The position numbers and the translations under genes are program-made. Of a stretch of 64,000 nucleotides of DNA, positions 1 to 29,144 are shown one piece after another. The notes beneath the pieces were generated by a model. The model saw only the letters and a program-made list of their open reading frames with translations. It searched no databases and was not told where the DNA came from. Position 1 is the stretch's first letter; each line of letters starts with the position of its first letter. This stretch comes from Cyrtodaria siliqua. Its lineage: Eukaryota > Mollusca > Bivalvia > Adapedonta > Hiatellidae. The DNA lies in NCBI GenBank assembly GCA_037043455.1, contig JAWPHD010002634.1, positions 1 through 64,000 on the forward strand, written 5' to 3'.

Positions 1-214
1 TAATCTAATCTTACTGATCTATGATCAATTTTCTTAATCACAGTTTCCAACGTCCCATTATCAGAAGATTGTATACGTCATTCCTGCTTTGATACATCGT
101 TTTGCAACACACGTGTATCTTTGCCATCTAAATTAAATACGTTCTTACTGAAATAATTTATCTATTTGTTGAGCCAGTTTCTGTCACACGAGAGTCCATC
201 TATGTAACGTTAGT

Positions 215-230
215 CCCCCCCCCCCCCCCC
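215..230. repeat. poly-C run (16 C)
   Basis: Uninterrupted run of 16 C in the 5' flank of the spermidine synthase gene. It is a plain homopolymer whose length is uncertain in any assembly. Confidence 0.9.
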
Positions 231-450
231 AAGCACCCAGTAAATCCCTCAATATTGTCTTTAATATATTTTCTAATTCCTGTACTGTGTCTCCTCAAAC
301 TGCTTATAACATCTTTAACTTGTTCATGATGGCAAATATCAGAGTCTTCACAGGCAGCGCTAATGATTTATTGCAATACATGAAATTAACAGATAACTTC
401 AGTACATATGTGGTTCAGAGATCATCCAGTGAGGAAGCTGCGATGTGTTT

Positions 451-600
451 TACAGCACATACTGCACCTCCATCTTGTTTTACAGCACATACTGCACCTC
501 CATCTTGTTTACAGCACATACTGCCACCTCCATCTTGTTTACAAGCACATACTGCACCTCCATCTTGTTTACAGCACATACTGCACTCCATCTTCTTTCA
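451..600 (+). repeat. 30-bp minisatellite, about 5 copies
   Basis: About five copies of a 30-bp unit containing CAGCACATACTGCACCTCC followed by ATCTTGTTT. Single-base length changes separate the copies. The period is a multiple of three, so it makes an artificial open frame reading TAHTAPPSC repeatedly. No coding role is supported. Confidence 0.85.
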
Positions 601-711
601 CACTCCTGATATTACTGCTTAAGAGCTAGTTCCATTGGGTATATGATGAGACACACTAAGAGATTTATCTCACACACAGGAGATACCTAATGTTAAGACT
701 TAAAGTGTAAC

Positions 712-957
712 TTAACAGTACTGCGATTGCCGAACTATTGGTTCATCTTTATGGTCGTCATGTGCAGTACTCAATGATAGCATGCCTTGCTCACACTCAA
801 TGAAATAACTGTCAGCCCGGTTTACCATAAGTATGGTAATCACTTGATGAGCATTCCCATTGACATACATGTGTTTATCACAGAAAGGAATCTGCAGTGT
901 CAATAATTTGCCACCAAAGACACCGGTCCATCTATAGTCTTCAAAAAAGTCTCAGAT
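712..957 (-). pseudogene. unidentified coding-like fragment
   Basis: On the - strand an open stretch of about 80 codons has protein-like composition, with pieces such as DYRWTGVFGGKLL, QIPFCDKHMYVNG and ADSYFIECEQG. It ends in a stop at 712. There is no upstream start codon and no clear splice acceptor, so it is probably the last piece of a gene or of a mobile-element ORF whose remainder is missing. I do not recognise the family. Its composition is unlike the AT-rich repeats around it, which is the only reason it is listed. Confidence 0.3.
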
Positions 958-1124
958 TGTTTAAGTGCCTCCATTTTAAATAGAAGCTCAGCGCAAAATC
1001 CATTATGATCTTCACGACGCAGTTAACCCGTTAGCATCAAATGTCTTCGCTATTGAGGTTTTGTTTTACTAGTTTGTCTTGCAAAATAAGTAACAAAACT
1101 ACTATGTCAAATAATGTAGTTTGG

Positions 1125-1215
1125 TGCATCCCTAGCAACTGGTTTAAACCCCAGCGGCCTTCTTGCCACCTGACCATTTCAAGGCGGTAGCCCTATTGTC
1201 AACCCTATTTGTGTA
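1125..1215 (+). mobile_element. degenerate copy of a retroelement 3' end
   Basis: The reverse complement of this stretch matches the repeats at 35160-35600 and 63303-63676. The shared blocks read GGGTTGACAATAGGGCTACC, then GCCACTGGGG-type sequence and GGTTTAAACC, then GCACCAAAC. It is therefore an old + strand copy of the same 3' end, with indels and substitutions. Confidence 0.6.
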
Positions 1216-1548
1216 TGACGTCAATATGCCTTTATTCTTATTAACATTGCCTTTCATGTTTTAGTCATTTGGTCTTGTTTTTGGGTTTACTGTTTCTGTG
1301 AAACCTGCATTTCTGTTTACTTTTATACTTTATTTTTATAAATACATATTTTAATGAACCATCAGTTTTCCTGATAGAAAATATGTTTAGAACCTACATC
1401 AATAGAAATACTGAAGACTGGAGAAAACGTAGTCGATCCCGAATGTGAAAATTGATTAAACGAGTAAATCCCATACACCTTAACAATAGCGTGCCTCTAT
1501 GGTCTATGAACGCTCATAGTCATATAGCCATTATTAATGTCTATTTTT

Positions 1549-2760
1549 AGGCGGTCCCGGAAAGTAAATCAGTATTTACAAAGTCATTTGTACACAATTT
1601 CATAAAAATACGTATTATTGTCCGCTAGGACTATTCTGCATTAATATATTTAGAAATAATAAATATGTACCTGTGTTTTATCGGTGAATAAAATACAGTT
1701 AGGAGTTCGGATGCGTAGTAATTAAATCACGAGTGTTCACCCCCCGCCCCCCCCCCCCCCCCTCGTGATTTAATTACTACTACGCATCGGAACTCCTAAA
1801 CTGTATTTTATTATGGGGGCTGGGGAACAGTCAATCTGTAAACATAGCAGCCTGATTACCTTGACCTCCGAGATAATATATAGTGCCCCAAACAATAGCG
1901 CAAACAATGAGCTTATTGTTGTGTTAGAATCGAAATAATAAATATGTACCTGTATTTTATCGGTCGATAAATTACAGTTTAGGAGTTCGGATGCGTAGTA
2001 ATTAAATCAACGATTTCGTTAGCACAAACCATTTAAGTCCTTGCTTACGTCCATATAGCTTGCCGCTATTGTGTGCTGTCAACGTTCTCAGCTTGTTCAA
2101 GATGCTATTAATGTTTATATGTACTGATCATATGATAGTCCTTGCTTACGGCTTGCGCTGTATGACGTCAAAACGTTCTCAAGCACGGTTTGGGAGTATG
2201 GCAAGTTTGTTGTAATTAACTTTTCATTAAAACTAATGTTGAGTTTGTCTTCTGACCTATAATTTACCAAGTGACGTCATGTAACGTGGCGCTTCCCAAC
2301 GGATAAAATATACGCGGGAAATTAAATGACAGATGTATTTTATCGTAGAGAAATAAATATATCAGCTGTCTGTCCTTTTTTGTGTATATGAAAGAACCCG
2401 GAGGTCGTGTTAGAATCTAATTTAAATAAAGGAACACGATAGTTTATGAAACAAAATATTATGAGTAAGACTGGTCCAAGTCATTTAGCCCAATTTCTTG
2501 AATATTTTTTAGGCGGTCCCGAAAGTAAATCATAATTAAAAGGTCATGTTTTTAACATAATTAAATATAAAAAATACATATTTAAGTCCGCTAGAGGGGC
2601 TTATTCTACATTAAAAATATACTAATTATGTATTACAGGAACACGTAGTTTATGGAAAAAACTATATGGAGTAAGACTGGTCCATATATGATAATCACTT
2701 TTTATAACAGGTCCGGCAAGTTATTGCTAAATTACAAAGTCAAAATAATTGTTTTTGATT
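1549..2760. repeat. diverged direct repeats upstream of SRM
   Basis: A block starting AGGCGGTCCCG, followed by AAAGTAAATCA and about 100 bp of AT-rich sequence ending near TCCGCTAGA, occurs at about 1549 and 2511. A weaker third trace starts near 2640 (TAAGACTGGTCCA shared). These are old copies of one dispersed repeat. The rest of 1216-3038 shows nothing else I can name, and no promoter element is recognisable. Confidence 0.5.
1656..2012. repeat. inverted repeat with C-run loop, plus a direct copy
   Basis: The arm at about 1698-1745 (TACAGTTAGGAGTTCGGATG, GTAATTAAATCACGAG) is reversed at 1763-1811 with few mismatches. The loop is a C-rich run interrupted by a G. The same arm recurs in direct orientation at 1970-2008, and both direct copies are preceded by GAAATAATAAATATGTACC-type sequence. 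This looks like the ends of an old foldback element. Confidence 0.65.
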
Positions 2761-3038
2761 ATTTTTGATTATTTTTTTGATGTGTACACATAGATTATTC
2801 ATTATGCGTTGAAATAAACTATTTTACAAACAAAGGTATCAACTCGTTTAATGAAGTTATTGGACATACCGCACCCTACATACCCTATATTTTTACACAC
2901 CCTACAAAATACACACCCTATATTTTAAATCGTCCCGACTTTTAGTAGCCACCTCATTTATTTCAGATGTAAGGCGCATGCTCAAGTGAAACCGGGAATA
3001 GACGTGAAACACTGAAAACACATTTGGTAACACAAACG

Positions 3039-19927
<16,889 letters not shown>

Positions 19928-20044
19928 CAATTTCCTGCCAATGAATCGGATCAACTTAACTATGAGGGTCGATCATTAAATATATAGTTTGGCATTTGAA
20001 AAAATGCAAACACAATAATGGTATTATTCCATTTAAATACTAGA

Positions 20045-20050
20045 AATAAA
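20045..20050 (+). terminator. probable SRM polyadenylation signal
   Basis: AATAAA 118 bp after the SRM stop codon, followed by a T/GT-rich stretch. It is the first canonical signal downstream. Confidence 0.65.
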
Positions 20051-20090
20051 ATGTTCTGTGACACTTACAATCATGGGTGACTCATTTTTT

Positions 20091-20363
20091 ATGTCCCCGA
20101 AGGGAGGGGGCATATAGTAATGACACCGTCCGTCGATTAGTTCGTCCGTTCGTTTGTCCGGCCGAAATAATCATGTTTCAGGCTTTCAACCATACGTCAA
20201 AAGAACTGAAGGGAATTTTATGAAACTTCACATAAATGTTAATGACTATGAAAAGTTGTGCCACGCGCAAGAATCATGCCCTTACCTCAAAGGACAAGGT
20301 CACACTTGGAGGTCAAAGGTCAAGTGAACTTCGGGGGTATTTGTCACTGGTGACATTTCTTAT
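20091..20363 (+). mobile_element. CCCC-type terminal-hairpin element
   Basis: The head follows a T-run: ATGTCCCCGAAGGGAGGGGG, then CATATAG and GTCCGTCG repeats. The tail is TTCGGGGGTATTTGTCACTG, then GTGACATTTCTTATTGTT. The layout equals the GGCC and GATC types: a head hairpin, a head arm complementary to a distal arm (CCCCGA against TCGGGG), a tail hairpin (GTCAC TG GTGAC) and a TTTCTT terminus. Confidence 0.7.
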
Positions 20364-20469
20364 TGTTGATGTTTTCGAAGGGCCTTGTCGGAAATTTGAC
20401 ATCAAGTTGTAATAGATTATAAATCGGGCATTTGCAAATCTGAAGATATAGTCCCTGAAGTATTAAAGA

Positions 20470-20545
20470 GGTTCTAGTTTGAAAGGGACATTGTTGTAAA
20501 TGTATGTGACATATGAAAGGGACATTGTTGTAAATGAATGTGACA
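20470..20545. repeat. two-copy direct repeat
   Basis: GAAAGGGACATTGTTGTAAA, then TGTATGTGACATAT, occurs twice in tandem (about 36-bp spacing). Confidence 0.7.
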
Positions 20546-20767
20546 TATAGTTATACTATCGGGCATTAACAGTGGTAGTCAGTGAAATAATGTGTTCGAT
20601 TTTAGTTGCTTTTGAATACAGATTTAAGACAAAAACCCTTTTCAGAGGTAAACAAAATTGCTGAGAGAAGCAATAGATGTTACTCTCTAAACACTAAAGC
20701 TTTTTCCAGTAGCTTTGAGCATTATAGAGCTTGTCTAGTCTTAGCTTGTCTAGTTTTTGTTTCTCCC

Positions 20768-21172
20768 TGTGTGGTTCTCGGGGGCCCCGTTTGGTCACGG
20801 GGCAAAGAATAGGTCCACTGCAGATCCCTTTGGAGGGGTAGGCAGAGGGGTAGAATCCCCCCAAATTCATGTTCATTTTATCATTTTTTGTTCATGTTCA
20901 TTAAAGGTCTTCATCATGATCCCTGCATTGTTTCAGGTGCTATCTCGCTCGCATCAAAAGAGCAGTGGCAGAAAAACAATAACGTGGCTCCAGCGTAAAT
21001 GGAGTTTCTACGATAGAATTTGCAGCAACTCTGCAATTCAGGGTGAGAAGGTTCTAGGCCCATTTTCCATATTTTATCTCAATGTACATGGAAGATGAGC
21101 CTGGCATGTTCATGCCTTTAGGTGCCATATAACCTTTTCATGTGTTGGTGCGCCTTAAAACCCCAATTCAAT
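20768..21172 (+). mobile_element. SINE-like repeat, copy 1
   Basis: The longest of five copies. Landmarks in order are CACTGCAGATCCC, AATTCATGTTCATTTT, GTGGCTCC, AGAATTTGCAGCAACTCTGC, AAGGTTCTAGGCCCATT, GATGAGCCTGGCATGTTCAT, and the 3' end GTTGGTGCGCC, TAAAACCCCAATTCAAT. A B-box-like GGTTCTAGGCC is present but no clear A box. No ORF is conserved between copies. Confidence 0.7.
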
Positions 21173-21414
21173 GATAGTCTTTGTTTCTGTTAAGAGAATA
21201 CTGTACTATTAGATCTATGAACCCTTCGCGGCAAAAAAACAAGTTGCAGTAGAAATGGAACAATTGGACGTATATTTGAAAGACATAGTGCAATACATGC
21301 ATTGTCTGCCACATATCAGTTGTGTGCCATCGCCCCATATATCAGTCTGATGTTCACAGCTATTTTCTCAGGTAATGTTTAGATATGTATTTGCAAGACA
21401 TTCAAATCATTTTT

Positions 21415-22364
21415 AGCTCAACTGATCAGAGATCAGCAGAATCAGAGATCAGCAGAGCTTATGCCGTGGTGCGGCGTCCGACGTCCGTCCGTCCGTCCGT
21501 CTGTCCGTAAACTTTTATTTGTAGCGACTACTCCTCTGAAACTACTAGATGGATATTCATGAAACTGCCCATAAAGTCTAGTTGATCCTAGCAAAAATTC
21601 ATGTTGATGTGAAATCCAAGATGGCCGCCAAAGCTAAAAATAGAGTTTTAAAATACAAGTTTGTAGCGACTACTTCTTGAAAACTATAAGTGATATTGAT
21701 ATGGGACTTTTTCTAAAATGATCAGCATGACATGATGTTGGTCCTTGTCAAAAATTGTTTTGAATCAATGTTAAACATGGCTGTCAGCGGCCATCTTTGT
21801 TTACATAGAGTTATATAATGAAAACTTGTAGCGACTACTCCTCTGACACTATTTGACGGATTTTCATGAAACTTCACAGGAATGTTGCTCTTGATGTCTT
21901 ATTGATCTTGGCAAAATTTCAGGTTGGCCGGAAATTCAAGATGGCCGCCATGGCTAAAAATAGATTTTTAAAAAATAAGTTTGTAGCGACTACTTCTTGA
22001 AAACTATAAGAGATATTGATATGGGCCTTTTTCTAAAATGATCAGCATGACATGATGGTTATCGGAGTCAAAACATTATTTTGATTCAATGTTAAACATG
22101 GCTGTCAGTGGACATCTTTGTTTACATAGAGTTATATAATGAAAACTTGTAGCGACTACTCCTCTGAAACTACTTGACGGATTTTCATGAAACTTCACAG
22201 GAATGTTGCTCTTGATGTCTTATTGATCCTAGCAAAATTTCAGGTCGGCCGGAAATTCAAGATGGCCGCCACGGCTAAAAATAGATTTTCAAAAAACCAG
22301 TTTGTAGCGACTACTTCCTGAAATCAAAATCAATCAGTAGAGCTTCAAGGTCATTGACCTCTTG
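21415..22364 (+). mobile_element. GATC-type terminal-hairpin element, copy D
   Basis: The best preserved copy. The head is TTTTAGCTCAACTGATCAGA, then GATCAGCAGA, with an internal duplication of ATCAGAGATCAGCAGA, then GTCCGTCCGTCC. The tail is ATCAGTAGAGCTTCAAGGTC, then ATTGACCTCTTG. The interior has GTAGCGACTACTCCTCTGA and GACTACTTCTTGAAAACTAT monomers. Confidence 0.85.
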
Positions 22365-22631
22365 TATTATTATTTCTCAGCAAAAGTAAAGTTTTGTTTT
22401 TCTTTATGACTTGCAGTTCATGTCATAAGGATTTAAAATCTTGCTTATATATGCTGAAAAACCTGCGCATGATGCCATCAATCAGTATAGACTATACACA
22501 TTACTTTGATGTGAGCTCTGGACCAAATTATATTCTTATTTGTTACATCTTTGTATAACTCGGTCAATGTTTATAATGCATTCATTTTTGTACATATATA
22601 CTGAAATAGTGGGAAACGCATATTCTGGGTC

Positions 22632-22966
22632 GTCGTGTGGTTGCTGGGGTACAGTACAACCACTGCAAATCCCGCTAGAGGCAGATGGGTAGGATCCCCC
22701 TTCATGTTCATTTTGTCATTTTATCATGCTCCTTCAAGGTTTTCTTCATGACACCGCATATGCAAATGCAGAAACGTGGCTCCATCGTAAAAGGAGTGTC
22801 TACAAAAGAATTTGCAGCAACTCTGCAGTTCTACAGGTTAGAAGGTTCTAGGCCCATTCTCCATATTTTATCTAGATGTAAATGGAGGATGAGCCTGGCA
22901 TGTTCATCCCTGTTTGGCGCCATATAACCTTGCGTTGGTGCGCCGTAAAACCCCAATTCAATTCAT
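22632..22966 (+). mobile_element. SINE-like repeat, copy 2
   Basis: Same landmarks as copy 1 with a shorter 5' part: GCAGATGGGTAGGATCCCCC, AGAATTTGCAGCAACTCTGC, GGTTCTAGGCCCATTCTCC, and the 3' end TTGGTGCGCCGTAAAACCCC followed by AATTCAATTCA. Confidence 0.75.
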
Positions 22967-23332
22967 ATTCTGGAAAGCTGTCTGAAATTTAGTCTTTATT
23001 AACTACTGCAAGTCCCTTGTTTGACCATATTCTCAGCATGCTATGTGTAAGTAGATAGCAAAGATTTAATTTATTATTTATATTGCGACATATCACTGAC
23101 CTTGTATTTCTCTTTTCAATGATGCTGTCTTCCGGACTTAAACATTTGGAGTAAAAGACCATTAAACGAAAAATGTCTCTATGTAAATTTCTTGATTTTT
23201 AAGAGAAAAGCCAAAACATGATATTTTTAACTTTCAACTGCGTTTTATAAAAAAAAAAAATTTGAAAAAAATGTTTTTTAGTTTAATCCCATTTTGCTAT
23301 TCATTATACATATTTTGAATTGAAGTTTTAAG

Positions 23333-23656
23333 GCGCATCAAAACATGAAAGGTTATGTGGCACCTAACAGGAATGAAAATGCCAGGCTCATCCTCCATGT
23401 GCATCGAGATAAAATATGGAGAATGGGCCTAGAACCTCCATTTAGGCTGGAGCAACGTTTATTGTTTTCTGCCACTGCTCTAGCGATTTGAGTGAGATGG
23501 CACCTGAAACAATGCAGGGGTCATGATGAAGACCTTTAATGAGCATGAACAAAAAATGATACAATGAATTTGGGGGTGGTGGGGTTCTACCCATCTGCCT
23601 ACTCCTCCAATGGGATCTGCAGTGACCCTATTTTTTGCCCCGGAACCACATGGGGC
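23333..23656 (-). mobile_element. SINE-like repeat, copy 3
   Basis: Reverse orientation. On the - strand it reads from TGCCCCATGTGGTTCC through CACTGCAGATCCCATTGGAG and GGTTCTAGGCCCATTCTCC to the 3' end. The GTGCGCC end motif is partly lost. Confidence 0.75.
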
Positions 23657-25060
23657 ATAAATATTTTGATTGTATTCCTATCAAAATCAATGACTATTTG
23701 AAGATGGTTTCACGGAGCTGTTTATTATTAGGTATGTAGACATGTTGAAGAATGATTGATATTTGTTTAAATTATTATTTTCCCAAGAAAATCATGTTAA
23801 GTTGTTATGGCAATTGCCTCGACAAATAATAAATTGAGAAACGCTGGTGTTTTTCATACCACATTTAAAACATAGTATTTAATTTCATTACCATGTGTTT
23901 AATGGATACCATGGTGATATAAAATGATCTGGTGATCGAGACAGTCAGAACATACTTGATAATATTTATTAAATATAAATAGGAAATGGAAATTTGTTTG
24001 CTTCTGTATTTCACCCAAGGTTGATTTTGAAATAAAGGCCAAAAGTAATCAACTGCAATTTCATTATTTTGCAGCATGTTGAATTAATGGACATAGCTTC
24101 TAGTTTGCGATGGTGGGCAGTTTGTCCGTCCGCAAGATTTTCCCTCCAAAATGATCATTAGGAAACATAACTCAGTGATACCTCTTTTTTTAGTGCTCTC
24201 CTTTATTCTTCATGCGTATTATCACATAATTCACCTATGGTGTAACACGCCGGTTGATTTTTGCACCGAGTTGTGTATGAATTAATCTTTAAATACCATG
24301 TTGTCATTCATATCTGGGCCCAAATTAAAAATGAATAACTTACATTCTCATCACAATTGACACATATGCTGCCAAAAAAAACACAGAAATGTGGGTTATC
24401 ATTTATCTAATAAGAAAAAATTTGTCTCATGAATGAATGCTCCCTTTGAAAAACATAAACACTGAGATGCCAAACTATTGTATTCATACACTCATTTCAA
24501 CATAAGCAAAAAAATAAAAACTCACAATTTAAAGATGACAATGCTTGAGAGATGTAACAGAATATATCAACAATGAGATATAAACCAAAAATGGCACTTT
24601 AAATTAGTGAAAATGACTTTTTTTACAAAAAGAAATGAGAATTATTTACTGACCGCCATTATGCGACGAAAACTTCCGGTGATGCAATGTGTCTACCCCA
24701 GGCTGAAATTTCCTGTGACACAATGGGTGTCCCCAGGCGGACACTTCCTGTGATGCAATTTGCGACTACCCCTCGCGGAAATTTCCTGTGATGCAATGAG
24801 GACACTTCCTGTGATGCAATGGGTGTGCTACACATAAATGGACTGGAGGCGATCTGGAAGCATTATGGGTGTCCATCCAAATGCGAATACAAACATCATA
24901 ATGTATTTTAAATTCATATTCGACGTTCGTATGCTCTAAACTAGGACTCCTTTTCTGTACGATTTAATTATTTTAATGAAATAGTTTTGTTTGAAAATTT
25001 GGTGTAAATAGTAAACACTAACCTGTACGTAGCATTTAAGGTTTACTCTACGTTTCAATC
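23657..25060. other. AT-rich intergenic; short repeat at 24655-24840
   Basis: At 24655-24840 the phrase ACTTCCTGTGATGCAATG (or a close variant) recurs five times at 20-55 bp spacing. A weak head-like GTTTGTCCGTCCGC lies at about 24120. No gene is supported in this interval. Confidence 0.5.
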
Positions 25061-25064
25061 CAAT

Positions 25065-25252
25065 CTGATTCTCAGAATTTCAAATACTTGACCATTTATT
25101 CATGAAGATTTTACTACCAGCGCTCTTCATGGTTTAGAGTGTGACCTGTATAGTGACTATCGATAAAACTTATCGTAAGCCGGATAGAGTCTATGAAGAA
25201 ATCTTCATAGCCTCTACCCTATACATAGCATTTTAAGGTTTACTTCGGCATC
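25065..25252. repeat. dispersed repeat shared with 46130-46370
   Basis: GATTTTACTACCAGCGCTCT, TTTAGAGTGTGACCT, GACTATCGATAAAAC and GAGTCTATGAAGA occur in the same order in both places. The block has short internal inverted segments (ATGAAGA against TCTTCAT). Confidence 0.75.
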
Positions 25253-25612
25253 TTGAGATATACTGCTTCCTAATGTTGTATAACGAAAAATATAAGAAGC
25301 CCGAGTTCTTTAAAATTAAAAACGTCCCGAGTCGATAATTAGAAGAATCCGAGAAACCCCGATTCTTATTGATAATTAAAACTACAATTGTTGCATAGTT
25401 TCCTTGTTTTTATAAAAGAGAACATTCTACTAACATAAGGTTACAGCACGTTTTTTCGTTCTCCCAAAGACGGCAAACTGAGGCATGCACGAACACAATA
25501 TAGACCGATGAAATTTGATAACGTCTCTGCAATAGTCGTTATAAGGTATTGTTATAAGACATAGGCTCTCTGCTGTAGTTATTATACGGTATTCGTATAC
25601 GACATGTTCTAG

Positions 25613-25856
25613 TTATTATTCATGACACCGAAACTGCAAATGTGGAAACGTGGCTCCATCGTAAATGGAGTGTCTACAATAGAATTTGCAGCAACTCTGC
25701 AGTTCTGCAGGTCAGAAGGTTCTAGACCCATTCTCCATACTTTTATCTAGATGTAAACGGAGGATGAGCCTGGCATGTTCATCCCGGTTTGGCGTCGTAT
25801 AACCTTTCTTGTGTTGGTGCGCCGTAAAACCCCAATTCAGTTCAATTCTAGTTAAT
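25613..25856 (+). mobile_element. SINE-like repeat, copy 4 (5' truncated)
   Basis: It starts at TCATGACACCG and continues AAACGTGGCTCCATCGTAAA, GCAGCAACTCTGCAG, GTGTTGGTGCGCCGTAAAAC, CCCAATTCA. It inserted next to, or into the start of, the 42-bp minisatellite. Confidence 0.75.
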
Positions 25857-25859
25857 ATT

Positions 25860-27838
25860 CCGTATTCTTATAAGTCTCTGGTCTAGTTATTATACGGTAA
25901 TTCTTAAGACATAGTCTCTCTGGTCTAGTTATTATACAGTATTTGTATAAGACATGGTCTCTCTGCTCTAGTTGTTATACGGTAATTCTTAAGACATAGT
26001 CTCTCTGCTCTAGTTATTATACGGTAATTCTTAAGACATAGTCTCTCTGGTCTAGTTATTATATGGTAATTTTTAAGGCATAGTCTCTCTGCTCTAGTTA
26101 TTATATGGTAATTCTTAAGACATGGTCTCTCTGCTCTAGTTATTATACCGTAATTCTTAAGACATAGTCTCTCTGCTCTAGTTATTATACGGTAATTCTT
26201 AAGACATAGTCTCTCCGCTCTAGTTATTGTAAGGTAATTCTTAAGACATAGTCTCTCTGCTCTAGTTATTATACGGTAATTCTTAAGATATAGTCTCTCT
26301 GGTCTAGTGATTATACCGTAATTCTTAAGACATGGTCTCTCTGCTCTAGTTATTATACCGTAATTCTTAAGACATAGTCTCCCTGGTCTAGTTATTATAC
26401 CGTAATTCTTAAGACATAGTCTCTCTGGTCTAGTTATTATACCATAGTTCTTAAGACGTAGTCTCTCTGGTCTAGTTATTATACGGTAATTCTTAAGACA
26501 TAGTCTCTCTGGTTTAGTTATTATACGGTAATTCTTAAGACAGTTTCTCTGGTCTAGTTATTATACCGTATTCGTATAAGACATGGTCTCTCTGGTCTAG
26601 TTATTATACCGTAATTCTTAAGACATAGTCTCTCTGGTCTAGTTATTATACGGTAATTCTTAAGACATAGTCTCTGCTCTAGTTGTTATACGGTAATTTT
26701 TAAGACATAGTCTCTCTGTTCTAGTTGTTATACGGTAATTCTTAAGACATAGTCTCTCTGCTCTAGTTATTATACGGTAATTCTTAAGACATAGTCTCTC
26801 TGCTCTAGTTATTATACCGTATGCATATAAGACATAGTCTCTCTGCTCTAGTTATTATACGGTAATTCTTAAGACATAGTCTCTCTGGTCTAGTTATTAT
26901 ACAGTAATTCTTAAGATATAGTCTCTCTGCTCTAGTTGTTATACGGTAATTCTTAAGACATAGTCTCTCTGGTCTAGTTATTATACAGTAATTCTTAAGA
27001 CTTAGTCTCTCTGCTCTAGTTGTTATACGGTAATTCTTAAAGACATAATCTCTCTGCTCTAGTTATTATACCGTATTCGTATATGACATAGTCTCTCTGC
27101 TCTAGTTATTATACGGTAATTCTTAAGACATAGTCTCTCTGGTCTAGTTATTATATGGTAATTCTTAAGACATAGTCTCTCTGGTCTAGTTATTATTTGG
27201 TAATTCTTAAGACATAGTCTCTCTGGTCTAGTTATTATACGGTAATTCTTAAGACATAGTCTCTCTGCTCTAGTTATTATACGGTAATTCTTAAGACATA
27301 GTCTCTCTGCTCTAGTTATTATACGGTTTTCGTATAAGACATAGTCTGTCTGCTCTAGTTATCATACGGTAATTCTTAAGACAGTCTCTCTGCTTTATTT
27401 GTTATATGGTAATTCTTAAGACATAGTCTCTCTGCTCTAGTTATTATACCGTATTCGTTCGTATAAGACATAGTCTCTCTGCTCTAGTTATTATACGGTA
27501 ATTCTTAAGACATGGTCTCTCTGCTCTAGTTGTTATACGGTAATTCTTAAGACAGTCTCTCTGCTCTAGTTGTTATACGGTATTCGTATAAGACATAGTC
27601 TCTCTGCTCTAGTTGTTATACGGTAATTCTTAAGACATAGTCTCTCTGGTCTAGTTATTATACGGTAATTCTTAAGACATAGTCTCTCTGGTCTAGTTAT
27701 TATACGGTAATTCTTAAGACATATTCTCTCTGCTCTAGTTATTATACTGTATTCGTATAATACGTAGTCTCTCTGTCTAGTTATTATACGGTAATTCTTA
27801 AGACACATTCTCTCTGCTATAGTTATTATCATGTAAAC
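25860..27838. repeat. 42-bp minisatellite, about 46 copies
   Basis: Consensus CTCTAGTTATTATACGGTAA, then TTCTTAAGACATAGTCTCTCTG. A minority variant replaces GTAATTCTTAAG with GTATTCGTATAAG and is scattered through the array. Because 42 is a multiple of three, open frames pass through it (27566-27850 on the - strand), but they are not genes. Confidence 0.95.
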
Positions 27839-29144
27839 GGTAACATACATTATTTTAATAGAACAGAACAGAACATACTTTTATTGACTTGTACGTTAAG
27901 TACATCATCATAACATATATACAATAATTACAAATTTAAATCACGTGTAACATACAAAGTATATGATTTATATACAGACATATATCAGCTCTAAAGAGTA
28001 CGATCTATACACTACAGTGTTCACACATGCGTTATAGATATTCTATGTGACATCGCACATTTGAGATATGAAGCCAATTTAAAAGAATCATTTTGTTTTC
28101 AGTTTGCAATAATTCGATGAAATTTAAACATACTTGGCTTTTTCAATAATATTGTGCTATGTATTTCCTCCTTATATCGGAGTAACAAGGGCATTTTAAA
28201 ATGAAATTAAACTCATCTTCAATATCTTGAGTATTACAATATTGACAAAAAACGTTCATTTCTTTCAATCCTATTGATACCATACCGACCTGCTTGAATT
28301 CTTAGAGAATGTGACGATAACCTTATTCTACTTACTAAACTTCTTAAATCGCATGGCAATACATCTAAGTATATTTCATAATGAAAATGATTTTTCACAT
28401 TGTTATACAAATCTAAGACACCAGCATTGTGTTTATCAGCATACCACTTTTGCAAAAATCAATCGATTATTCTTTGTTTGAATACTAATACAAATGATTT
28501 ACAAACATTTCCCAACCCCAATTGAAACCAAATTCTTACAGTAACATTTAACATTAGATAACCAGTTCTTTTTGCCGTTAACACAGTCGTCATAGGCCAT
28601 ATTATAAACATGTTTCAATATAATATCAGTATTTAACAACTTAAACCAATACTTAACAATTTTAACATATCGTGAAATATACAAAGGATAACGTCCCAAT
28701 TCACCGTAAACAGCAGCAAGTGCTTACTTTAACATTTAATATTTTCTTACAAAATTTTAAGTGTATTCTTTCAATTTCTTTAGACTTGCTAAAGCCCCAT
28801 ATTTCCGATGCATATCCCAAGACTGAACCAACAAATGCATCAAAAAGTTGACAATGTAATTTAGGTTTAAGTTTATATTTACGACAATTTACGATTAAAA
28901 CATTAAGGGCTTTCAAAGCTTTACCAACTAATTATTCTTGGTTAAGTGAAAAATTACCAATATAATTAAACACGGTACCCAAATAATTAAAATTATCAAC
29001 TAATTCTAATTTACTTTTAGTATAGTGAATTCCTCATTAAATTTTGGTAAAAGTCTACCTCTTTTCCTAAAGACCATAACTTTAGTTTTAAGCGTATTCA
29101 CTTCAAGACTCCATTTTTTACAATAACAATTTAACAAATCGAGG

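Noticed and set aside
287..622. 111-residue open frame
   Set aside because: The second half is the 30-bp minisatellite; the first half shows no motif or splice site.
24090..24140. Further hairpin-element head (GTTTGTCCGTCCGC)
   Set aside because: Too short and lacking the hairpin arm; may be chance.
27566..27850. 94-residue - strand open frame
   Set aside because: It is the 42-bp minisatellite read in a frame that happens to lack stops.
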